Of a DNA stretch of 64,000 nt, positions 1 through 10,143 are shown piece after piece. Position 1 is the first letter of the stretch. Every line of letters starts with the position of its first letter. The stretch comes from Nageia nagi (Eukaryota; Pinophyta), in contig JBITNC010000001.1 in assembly GCA_050084985.1 (NCBI GenBank), positions 92,008,001 through 92,072,000 of the forward strand, read 5' to 3'. The position numbers and the translations under genes were made by a program. The notes below the pieces were generated by a model. The model did no database searches and was not told the DNA's origin. It was given only the letters and a program-made list of their open reading frames with translations.

Positions 1-371
1 TGTTGATATAAAGGTGTAAGAGTATGATTTCTTTGAACTTCATGTATATATTGAGTAAAATGGGGTCTTGGATGTTGTTGTTGCTCATGTAAAACCTCCA
101 TTTTTCTAAGTAAACAATGGTTTTGATTTTTATGACCTTAGGGAGATAAGGATCTTGCTCTAAGTGGCAACTTCCTATTATCTACTATTTTCTGATTAGG
201 TCTATTTTGAATTTGAGCTTGAACCTATTATTTGTGAGGTTTCCCTATGGATGTTTTACTTTTATATGCATAAAACATAGGCTATGTTTGCAAACATGGA
301 TCTTGTCATAATCTTCTAGATTAGTTCGATTTCTATGTATTTGGGTTATATAGAATAATTTGTTGGTCATT

Positions 372-815
372 CTAAATTTTTTCTTGATTTTGATCTAATA
401 TAGACACATAAAATGGTATATCTTCTACCTTATATCTTAAGGGGTCAATATTTCTCCTATATCTTGGTTCGAGAATCCTATGATTAATCTTTAGGGTAGT
501 ATAAGTGGTGCTAGGATCCACATAACTTGTAATAGAAGAAGCATAACTAGTCCTAAGGGTAGGTGTATTAGTTTTCAAAACATAATAAACATAATTATAC
601 ACCCTAGCATGTCTTCTTAATTCAGGTGTGGGAGTAGTTGTATGTATCAAAATCCTATCATCAAATTCATTCATCCTTTTAGAGATAGTAGAAGGGGTGT
701 AATCATTCCACCTTATATAGGATTGGAAAAGACATTCATCTTGAATATAACACATAATGTGATTATATTTTGGTTTAAAAGGACCCTTTTGTAAAATGGC
801 ATAAGCCAAATGCAT
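372..815 (-). CDS. Unrecognised open frame, possibly retroelement remnant
   Basis: This frame encodes 147 residues from the first Met. It stays open upstream to about 903, roughly 177 codons stop to stop, which is long for DNA this AT-rich. The product is hydrophilic and rich in Thr, Tyr and Arg, with no membrane segment or signal peptide. I recognise no domain. A second small minus-strand frame lies upstream at 973-1191, so the two may be pieces of one decayed gene. No promoter or splice sites were identified. The setting among old transposons makes a retroelement remnant the likeliest explanation, but that is inference. Confidence 0.3.
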   Translation of the reverse strand: MHLAYAILQKGPFKPKYNHIMCYIQDECLFQSYIRWNDYTPSTISKRMNEFDDRILIHTTTPTPELRRHARVYNYVYYVLKTNTPTLRTSYASSITSYVDPSTTYTTLKINHRILEPRYRRNIDPLRYKVEDIPFYVSILDQNQEKI

Positions 816-972
816 TTGTGATGGAGTAGTAGTCTTTGAGATGACTTCTTCCTCATTACCTATTGGTGTTTTTCTACTAGATAAGTTAAATATAAGGGGA
901 GACTATAAGCATGAGAAGAATGATGAATCCTTAACTATGTTAAATGTTGTATTACTTAATTTAAGGTATCCT

Positions 973-1191
973 TTATTTCTCAAGGAGGTCCTCTCCTCGA
1001 TATGTCTCTATTAGATCTTTGAGACCTATGACTAGGTTATCTCTCTTGGTAGGTTTCATCATAGGGCTCTTATTATTCATGAGCCATTTGAGAATGAGTA
1101 TTAACCATTCTTTTTTATTATTTTTTAGAGCTTTACACCTTTCAATTTTTGTTTTATTTTTGTTTTTGATTAGGTAAGGAAAAGAAAACAC
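973..1191 (-). CDS. Unrecognised small Lys-rich open frame
   Basis: This 72-codon frame gives a Lys/Leu-rich, probably helical peptide. It lies about 70 bases upstream of the longer open frame on the same strand and may be its decayed 5' part. No family is recognised, and chance openness cannot be excluded at this length. Confidence 0.15.
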   Translation of the reverse strand: MFSFPYLIKNKNKTKIERCKALKNNKKEWLILILKWLMNNKSPMMKPTKRDNLVIGLKDLIETYRGEDLLEK

Positions 1192-3239
1192 ACATCATTT
1201 ATGGCAATTATATTTTATTTTTGGCTTTATATTATTGAGAAAAAGCAAATATATGTACAAACAACCTATTTATAAACTTACCTTTTTGTTGTGATTATCT
1301 TATCTAATTTTTTTGATAAATTCAATTAATTTTTCTTTAATAAATGATGTGAATTATTCATTTTATTTTTTGTTAATTTTACTAAATTGGTTTTTTCTAG
1401 TCATGTATTTAAACAAAGGTAAGCTGGAATCCTATAGGTAATCTATTGTGAAGTATCGACTTGGTACCTAAAATGGTCTTCTTAATGCAATGGGGCTTGG
1501 GGAATGCCATTTAATACTATCTTGATAGTGTAATTCAAGCATAACCTCCTTTTTTATAGTTTCCCAATGGAAAGTGATGACTTTTCCTTAGAACCTAGTA
1601 ATCATCTCCAGGTTTGGCTCTATGGATTATGATGTAGTTCAATGGGTACACAAAGAGAATAGAATAAATAGTTGGTCATTACCTCCAACTCATTTATGTT
1701 TATTTTAAAAATTTCTCATACATATATATAAGGAATAAAAAACTTATAATAACTACACCCCATCCCAACATACATGTCCTTTAATTATGTTTTAATGTGA
1801 AATAAGCAATATTTTAATTAATGAGATCTTTATCTAACCCACAAGATTTATTTTCCATTTAGTATGATTCTTTAACCAAACTTTAATGAAATTCATTTAT
1901 TCCTTCCAAGTGTGGAAGTAATTAAGTGAGGTTCTTTTACCACTTCTTACCACTTGCATCTACCTTTGGAGAGATAGAATGAGATAGGTGAGAAGTTATT
2001 AGGTGAATGTAAATTTCCTTAATTGAGGTTTTTTAACTCCTCTTCGAGTCATAATCCTTAACCCTCATTTTGGAGTGGTAAGGAAGATAAGAAGAGTTTT
2101 AATGTGTAATAAATTTCTTTAAATTAGGTTCCTTAACTCCTCTTTAGATTACCATCCTTCAACCTTATTTCAAAATAATGAGGTAGACCATTAAAGAGTA
2201 TTACTATGAAAGAAAAAACACCCACCTAGTAAATTAAACAATTTAATGTGTTTTAAGTTTACCTTAAACCTGGTAAATTAATTTTATATTTATTCAATTT
2301 TTTTAAATGAGAGTTCATTCCTCCTTCTGAGTGCAAAAATGACTTAGTGAAATTTCTTTACCAATTTTAGTGATAAAAAGTGAAAAAAGGAAAAAAGAGT
2401 TCACTTACTCCTTTTCTATTATACCCATTCTAATCACCTAAGATCACCTTTCAATGTAAAGGGAGAGCATAAGTGGGTGTAAGGTAAAGTATTAAGTGAT
2501 TTTTTTTATCATTCCCAAAACCCATAAATATAAACAATTCATATAATTTATTCAAATAAAGCAAATGAATAATGCATATTCCTTAATCATACATCTACCC
2601 CTCCTACATGCAATCTAGGTAAAGAAATCACAAATAAGGATTTCTTTTCCATTTATTTCATATTTAATGCCTACATTATGCTTTTAGTATTCAAAAAAGT
2701 TGAAACTTATACCTTCTATTTTGAGTTGATGATGTTTCTAGATTTTTACATAGAATCACTAACAATCCAGTAGAGTTGTTGGTATTTCAGTTAAATTGTT
2801 GGCATTCCAAATCTAATCATTGGATTTCCAACCTTAATTGTTGGCATTCCAACCTTATTTATTGGCATTAAAACCTTAATCACTAGTTCTTGATATTAAT
2901 TATCAGTGATTGGATAGACAAAAAATATAAAATAATAAATAGAAAATATTACAAAGTTCAGTGATGATTCCATAAACATAAAACATAAAAAATGAAATAT
3001 AAATAGCAAGAAATAACCCCTTAGCCTCATTTTTGATGTAGCCTATGCATGAGAGCTTTCCTTCTAATTTTTACTAAAAAAATAACCCTACAAGCATGCA
3101 AAAATAAGAGCTAGATAAAAAATCTCATCCAACCTTGTCACAAATTATATCTATGCAAAGAAAACATAGGATCAAGGATGACTCATCCTTGATCCGTTAG
3201 CTTATTTCCTTGGGTGCTTGATTTTTCTATTTTTTTCTT
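1192..3239. other. AT-rich stretch without a recognisable gene
   Basis: No coding frame, RNA gene or intact mobile element was recognised. About 2770-2900 carries a few imperfect copies of a short motif, TTGGCATTCCAACCTTAAT, in loose tandem. The rest reads as eroded intergenic DNA. Confidence 0.5.
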
Positions 3240-3417
3240 TATGTTTTTTATTTACAAGACCGCTAACAATTACCCATTAGGCACCAATGATTGGGTATGA
3301 TCACCAATGATTGTACTAGATCACCAATGATCGAAAGACTTTGGCAAACTTTATTATTTACCTAAAATTTTTACTCCTTTCATTTATCAAAAAAGGGGTC
3401 ATTTTTAGGTGTCTACA
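3240..3417 (-). repeat. End of a minus-strand LTR (TGTAGACACC type)
   Basis: The + strand ends at 3417 with GGTGTCTACA. On the minus strand this reads TGTAGACACCTAAAAATGA, a typical plant LTR 5' terminus. The same end, with a few changes, starts at 39032 on the + strand. The other LTR boundary was not located, so only the 3417 end is supported. The first CACTA element becomes recognisable only a few bases right of it, which suggests this LTR element removed or displaced that element's 5' end. Confidence 0.4.
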
Positions 3418-3424
3418 AAATTAA

Positions 3425-3627
3425 TAATTAGATATGTATAATCTTAATAAATCAATAAAAAATGTCCATACCTAATGTACAAATGTATGGTAATCAAATG
3501 TGTATAATCTCAATCAATCAAGAAAAAATGTCCACACCTAGTATACAAATGCATGGTAATCAAATGTGTATAATCTTAATCAATCAATAAAAAATGTCCA
3601 TGCCTAATGTACAAATGCATGGTAATG
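3425..3627. repeat. Three 66-bp tandem units with ACAAATGCATGGTAAT
   Basis: Units end at about 3495, 3561 and 3627. Each carries AAAATGTCC, then a short variable stretch, then ACAAATGCATGGTAAT (one base differs in the first unit). Related units of about 54 bp recur at 13663-13860 in the nested element. The ATGCAT core is palindromic. Position near the 5' end of the element suggests subterminal binding repeats, which is inference. Confidence 0.7.
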
Positions 3628-5300
3628 GATCATTCACTATCATGACCATGCCTAGTGTAATATTCATCATCTTAATCCATTCTAGCAACTTGCCACCTCT
3701 CCTCTTCATCCTCCTCTCATTCACCCACCTCTTCACCCTCCTCTCGGCCACCCTCCAGTTGACACTTCTCACCTTGCAAAGAATAATCAACTAAATATTA
3801 GTAAATAAGTAAAACTCAAAATTTTATGAGTCAATATTAAAATAATATAATTAATTAAAAAATACTTAAATATTACTTATAGTCTTGAAAGCTATTTTCA
3901 ATACAAGTGGTTGAAAACCATTTTTTAGAGCAAATTTTACTTCATCTTTTATAGGATACTAGCAATATTTATCATACTATAAAAATACATATTTACTTAA
4001 ATAATATTTTATGCATATAACTTAATTATATAACCATTCATGCATAAAATATGAAATAAATAATTTAATATACTCACATATCTTATTTAATCCCTACTTT
4101 TTTTAATTTGCTTGACTTTTGGTTATATGTCATGGAAGATATGTTGTATCAGGCATGCATAACTTTTTTGAATTATGATGGTTTAGAAGTGGATTCTCTA
4201 CATGCTTCCTCCTCCTCCACCTTCTTCATTAGGCTCTTCAACATCTTCTTGTCAACATCTACAGGCCTACATCCTTTTCATTGATTTTATGGAAGTTTTT
4301 GTTTTTTTCTATTCCTTATTTAATCTCTTCTCTAATTCAAATTCTTGCCCATTTTTTGCAATGCCCATTTTGGGTTCCATACATTTCCAAATTATATTTT
4401 CAAGATATCTATGACTCTTTATTTTGCTATAAAATACATAATTTTTTAGAAAATGAATTAAAAATTAAGTAAAATGTACCATTAATAATAATTTATAAAA
4501 ACATTTAAGTGTAAAATTAAGCATAAAAATTATATATATGTATGTATGTATGTATTACATGTTTCACTTTATTTTTTCCACTTGAGATCTTTGGTGGGAT
4601 CAAACTGGTGGAAAGTGCATTTCCTAAGAGTGTCATAAAAAAATGCCTTGAAAAGAATTTAAAAATATTAGTAAATTAATATATTTCAAAATAAATATAT
4701 AAAATATATATAATATATATATATATATATAATATATATATATATTTAAATCAATTCTTACCATTTTGATGTTTAATTACAACACCCTTCTCATCCACCT
4801 TAATCTTAATGTCATTGGTGCCCTTGCATGTTGCAAATATAGTTTCCATAGTGACTAACTATACATCTGTAATTACCACATTACTTAGACTATCTTTATG
4901 GAATGTAACATTTAATTAATAAAAGGTAACTTCAACCAATTTTTTAAAAATAAAAAAATAAATAATGTTACCATCTGGTGATGAGTCCTTCGATGATGGT
5001 TGATCTATGCTAGTAGCAAGCATAGAAGGCTTAGTAGTTGAAGTCCCAATGCCTATTTGTCTATTAATTTATCTATCAATCTCACTCTTTTGCATCCATT
5101 ATGTGGCCATTTTATATAGTTTTACCATTGCCTTACTCTATTAAAAAGGTAAAAAAAAAAATTAATTTTTTCTTTTGAAATGAATATTATTAAATAAAAA
5201 TAAAACAAATCACATTCATAAATAAATACTTACAAAACCCTTCTTGCTTGCAGTTGACTTTGTAGGTTTTGTCTACTTTCCCCTCCTATCATCAACCATG
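3584..5300 (-). pseudogene. Degenerate CACTA ORF1-like gene, copy 1
   Basis: Read on the minus strand, short coding-like segments separated by AT-rich gaps align collinearly with the second copy at 13788-15475. Shared pieces include a segment with NPKWALQ followed by MGKNLN (about 4430-4310), a segment with DEVKFALKNGF (about 3930-3880), and a Lys/Arg-rich tail with RRVKRWVNERRMKRRGG (about 3740-3680). The order, a basic helical segment after a GKxW-like motif, recalls the Transposase_24 (Ptta/En/Spm) region of CACTA ORF1 proteins, but that is a weak resemblance. Several in-frame stops show it is dead. Its orientation opposes the tnp2 gene of the same element. Confidence 0.35.
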
Positions 5301-5519
5301 ATAATCACTAAATAAAGATAATAATAAAAAATAGTATTATATAAAAAATTTAAAACTATTCAATTTAATAAACCTAACATAGTATGCCAATATTAAATTT
5401 ATAAAGGTTTTCATTGGGACACATTGCAATATGAATATGATGGAAGAAATTTAGGATGTTAACTTTATAAATATAACATAACTCTATTTTCTTAAGCTAT
5501 ATCAATTAGTTACAACAAT

Positions 5520-7260
5520 ATTTATGAGTAATCTAAACCCCTAATAGGCCCCTAAATCTTAACAAAATATAAGCCCTAATATCTTAATTCTTAACTCTCA
5601 ACTCATGCCCAAACCCTTGATCTTTAAATCCTAAATCTTAACTTAAATCTTAAACCCTAAACTCAAACCTAAACCCCTAACCTTAAACTGTACCCTAAGT
5701 CAAACCTAAACACTTAAACCTTGACCCTAACCCCTATACCTTAAACTCATAAGCCTTAAACCCTAACCATAATCCTTAATAAATCCTAACCATATTCTTT
5801 AAATCATAACCCTTACCTTCATTCCTAACCATAACCCATAAACCTTAATTTCCAACTCAAATCCAAACCCATAAAACCCTAACCTTTAACTCAAACCCAA
5901 ACTCCTAACCTTTAAATCTTAACATAAACCCTTAAACCCTAACCCTTAAAATATCGCAACCCCTAACCTAACCTAACCTTTATACCCTAACCCAAACACC
6001 TAACACCTAAACCTAAACCCCTAACCTTAATTATATTTTTAAAATTTATAAATTATGAAATATTATATCTTTAAATTTTAAAATTAGATTATATTATAAA
6101 TGAAATTTTAAGTTATGTTAAAATAAAGCCCTAACTCCTAATCATAACTCTAACCCTTAATTAAAAACTAACCCAAACCCTTAATCCTTATTCCAAACTC
6201 CTAAATCCTAACCATATATAACCCCAAAAATCTTAATTCTTAACCATAAACTCTAACCCAAACCCTTAACCCTTAAACTCTACCCCAAACCCTTAACCCT
6301 TAAACTCTAACTCAAACCTTTAAACCCTAACCCATACACCTAACACCTGAACCTAAACCCTTAACTTGAATTATATTTTTAAAATTTATAAATATTAAAA
6401 TATTATATTTTAAAATTTAAAATTAAATTATATTATGAAGGAAATTTTAAGTTATGTTAAAATAAAACCCTAACTCTTAATCGTAACTCAAACTCTTAAT
6501 TAAACACTAACCCAAACCCTTAATCCTTAATCCAAACCCCTAAATCCTAACCATATATAACTCCAAAATCTTAATTCTTAACCCTAAACTTTAACTCAAA
6601 CCCTTAAACCCTAAACCTACCTTTAAACCCTAACCTAAATACCTAATAGCTAAACCTAAACCCCTAACTTGAATTATATTTTTAAAATTCATAAATAATA
6701 AAATATTATATATTTAAAATTAAATTATATTATAAACTAAATTTTAAGTTACGTTAAAATAAAACCCTAACTCCTAATCGTAACTCAAACCCTTAATTAA
6801 ACATTAACCCAAACCTTTAATCTTTAATCCAAACCCTTAATTCCTAACCATATTAACCCTAAAAAATCTTAATTCTTAACCCTAAACTCTAACCCAAACC
6901 CTTAACCCTTAAAATCTAACCCAAACTATTAAACCCTAACCCAAACACCTAACCCTAAACCCATAACTTGAATTACATTTTTAATATTTATAAATAATAA
7001 AATATTATATGTTTAAAATTTAAAATTAAATTATATTATAAATGAAATTTTAAGTTATGTTGAAATAGAACTTTAACTCCTATTTGTATCTAGAATTCTT
7101 AACTAAACCTTAACCCAAACACTTAATCCCAACCCCTAAATCTTAACCATATATAACCCCAAAAATCTTAATTCTTAACCTTAAAATTAAACCCAAATCC
7201 CTAACCCTTAAAACCTAACCTAAACCTTTAAACACTAACCTAAACACCTAGCACCTAAAA
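5520..7260 (+). repeat. Degenerate telomere-like DNA in a 300-340 bp higher-order repeat
   Basis: Strings of CCCTAA-type motifs (AACCCTAA, AAACCCTTAA, AACCCAAACC) alternate with an AT-rich spacer that begins GAATTATATTTTTAAAATT or a close variant. The spacer recurs at about 6029, 6367, 6671 and 6971, giving four units of about 300-340 bp. The C-rich strand lies on +. No coding frame of note. Confidence 0.8.
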
Positions 7261-7261
7261 T

Positions 7262-7830
7262 TTAACCTTAAATTGTTTACAAAATTTATTCCTAATTTTT
7301 TTAAAAAACATTGACCCTTAATTTTTACAAAAATTGACCCTAATTATTTACAAAAATTAACCCTATTTTGTTTTATAAATATTAACCCTAATTTTTTACA
7401 AAAAATAACCCTGAAGTTTTACAAAAATTAATCCTAATTTTATACAAAAAATTAACCTTATTTTTTAACAAAATTTAACCCTAAAGTTAAAGTAAGAATT
7501 AACCCTAATTTTTTACCAAAATTAACCCTAAATTTAAAAAAAAAACAATTAACCCTAAATTTTTACAAAACTTAACATTAATTTTTTACAAAAATTAACA
7601 TTAAATTTTAAGTCAAAATTAAACCTAAATTTTAATTAAAAATTAACCCTACATTGTAAGTTAAAATTAACCCTACATTTTAAGTTAAAATTAACCTTAT
7701 TTTTTTACAAAATTTAACCCTAAATTTTTACAAAAATTTATCCTAATTTATTTTAAAAAATAATCATAATGTTTTTCAAAAATTAACCCTAATTTTTTAC
7801 TATTATTAACCCTAAACTTTTACACAAATG
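7262..7830 (+). repeat. Tandem array of TTAACCCTAATTTTTTACAAA
   Basis: More than twenty degenerate units of about 20-24 bases carry the pattern TTTTTTACAAAAATTAACCC with TAA between. Single-base changes and indels are frequent. The nested element has the corresponding array at 16265-17255. It probably arose by amplification of a telomere-like unit joined to an AT-rich spacer. Confidence 0.8.
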
Positions 7831-8400
7831 GAGATTATATGATCATTTTCATATAACAAAGACAAAAAAAAAGGAGCTATAGGATTTCTTGGTATGTTTT
7901 TGTATTTTTTGTTATGAATTTAAAAAAAAAAATTTACAACAAAATTAAAACCCCAATTTGCAAATTTTAGAATTTTTTTTCAAACCTAAGTTTAATTTCC
8001 TTAGGTTTAATTTTAAAAACCCTAGTTTTTTATCTAGAGTCTAGGGTTTTCATGTTCCTAAGATTTAGGGTTTTTAATTTTTTTCAATTTTGAAGGTTTT
8101 TTGTATTTTTATAATTTGATATAAAAATATCAAATCCATGCAAAAATATTCTATTTTCATTTAAAAATATCAAATATTTATTGTGAAAATGCTTTAGAAA
8201 GTAAAAAATTGGATTTGGTATGCTTACCTTTGAATTTAGCTATGAATCTGACAAATCTGGCTTGGATCTAATAGAAAATAGTTAAATTTTATGCAAATAT
8301 GACCCTTATGTCCCCCTCTCTCATGAAAAACACTTTATGCCCTATCCCTCTCGTGATATTCGACTGAATGAATGATTAATGGGGCATGGGGGGTATGCCC
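7831..8400. other. Conserved non-repetitive segment of the CACTA family
   Basis: This segment matches 17255-17805 in the nested element, from GGAGATCATATGGTCATTTT-like sequence to the GGGGCAT hairpin. Neither copy shows a long open frame in a shared reading frame, so it looks like transposon UTR, intron or spacer. Confidence 0.5.
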
Positions 8401-8401
8401 C
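8381..8401. other. GGGGCAT/ATGCCCC hairpin, copy 1
   Basis: A 7 bp perfect stem, GGGGCAT (8381-8387) with ATGCCCC (8395-8401), encloses a 7-base G-rich loop. The same hairpin, loop changed by two bases, stands at 17784-17804. Conservation of a GC-rich hairpin in such AT-rich DNA suggests a selected or structurally favoured element. Confidence 0.6.
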
Positions 8402-8689
8402 TTTTATTTTTTTGGATTGCATGATTGTCTTGACGCATCAATGCATCATGATTAAAAACAAATATCAACCAAAAATAAAAATATTACATTAAATAATTTT
8501 AAAAATACTAAATAATTTTAAAAATTCTAAATAATTTTAATACTTTAAAATCACATTTTGATAAAAAATACTTAAAAATATTATATTAAATTCATAAATA
8601 TTTACTTTTAAAAATATGAAATATTTTAAAAAATATGTAAATAATTTAGATTGATTCGTAAAAAAATATATAAATACTATTAAATTAAT
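8402..8689. other. AT-rich spacer without a gene
   Basis: Repeated TAAATAATTTTAAAAAT tracts only; the matching spacer in the nested element is 17806-18130. No gene seen. Confidence 0.5.
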
Positions 8690-9375
8690 AAAAGGCAATT
8701 TTCATATTATGATATCATTAATGCTTTGTAAATGTTAATGTACTTATGTTAATATGTACAATGATAATGTTAGGGTTAGGAGTCAATTTAGGGTTTTTGG
8801 ATTACGATTTGATGTTATGGGTTTCAAATGTGTTAATATCATGTCAAATGTTAATGTTATGTGATAGTTAATGTTACATCAATATGAATGTTATACATCA
8901 ATGTTAGTTTGTTAATGTCAATGTTAATGGTAATGGTATGTTAATGCTATATCAATGTTAATGTTAATATTATCAAACTTGAAGCTCACATCGATTAGAT
9001 AAGGGATCGATTAGATAAGGGATAGATTGTTGGCGATGGATGCATAGTTGTAATGACCACTTCCAATATACTATTATGTGACTTGTCGGTAAGATATGGT
9101 AATGTTATATGTTAATATTTGATGTTAATATTATATTCATATTATTTTAATGTTATGTTATTGTTATTGTTAATATGATATAAATGTCATGCTAATATAG
9201 ATAATGAGATGTTAATGTTATGTTAATGTTGTGTTAATATAGTTAATGTGATGTTAGTGTTAATTTTATGTTAATGCCATGCTAATTTAGATAATAAGAT
9301 GTTAATGTTATGTTAATATAGTTAATATAATGTTATTGTTAATGATATGTTAATGTTAGTGAAATGTTAATATAG
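8690..9375 (+). repeat. ATGTTA minisatellite, copy 1
   Basis: Dozens of degenerate ATGTTAATGTTA-type hexamer and dodecamer units, interspersed with ATGCTAATATAG. It is interrupted at about 8975-9105 by a copy of the roughly 100 bp motif that also follows the array at 9770-9890. Equivalent arrays lie at 18130-18575 and 45120-45230. Confidence 0.75.
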
Positions 9376-9394
9376 TTATTTTTTTCTTATATGC

Positions 9395-10080
9395 ATATGC
9401 ATGATGCATTTCAAATGAACATCAACAAATTAGAGGTGATGACCAACCATTGATTATAATTTTCTTAAGTTTCCATCACTATAATTATTGAGCCATAGAG
9501 CAGGCTACACTTGGATTTGATCACCAAGATAGTATTCCCTTAGGATAGGAGTTGTTACTTTTCATTAAATGATTATAAATAAAGGAGATGAAAGTTGCAT
9601 GGGTGACACTAATGGACTAGTCAGTCCATTGGCTACATCATTAAGGTTTGATACTCTTGGAAAGCCATTAACTACTTGCTTGACTATATTCTCGATGCCC
9701 CATTGCAAAATGGGTATGCATTTAGTCACCATGTTGAGACTTAGCCCTAGGATGTCTTTATAGATACCACATTGAGCCTAAAGCCTACATCGGTTAGGTA
9801 AGGGTTAGATTATTAATGGTGGATGTAGAGTTGTAATGACCACTTCCATAATACCATTATGTGACTCATTAGTAAGATATAGTAAACCCAGCTTATATTT
9901 TTACCAACCTACCATATTTTAACACTTGACTAGTATAAATTCTAGGAAAATTAAAAACTTTAATGATAATCTTTACATAGCTCACATTAATAAGATTTAA
10001 TCAATTTTGAAGTTGTAAAAAATATAACCATATCGCATTGAATGATAAAGTAATTAGGTATATATATTATTTGATGTATA
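9395..10080. other. Conserved 0.7 kb CACTA-family block, copy 1
   Basis: This block aligns along its whole length with 18590-19285 and 45235-45935, starting near ATGATGC(A/C)TTTAAAATGAA. It is much better conserved between the three elements than the surrounding repeats. A 64-codon frame (9569-9763) is not preserved in the other copies, so I see no protein. It may be an untranslated or regulatory part of the transposon. Confidence 0.6.
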
Positions 10081-10143
10081 TTTTTAAAAATGTTAAAAAG
10101 ATAAATATTATATTTTCTTATGTAGATTTATAGGTTGTTCAAA

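Noticed and set aside
821-835. GTAGTAGT at the left as a CACTA end
   Set aside because: The inner bases do not resemble the family's terminal sequence AAAAT(A/G)TAGTAGTG and no subterminal repeats lie beside it.
4202-4472. Two overlapping short + strand frames
   Set aside because: They are antisense to the ORF1-like remnant and are not kept in the homologous segment at 14429-14683 in the same frame.
9569-9763. 64-codon frame in the conserved 0.7 kb block
   Set aside because: The same frame is not open at 18.8 or 45.4 kb.
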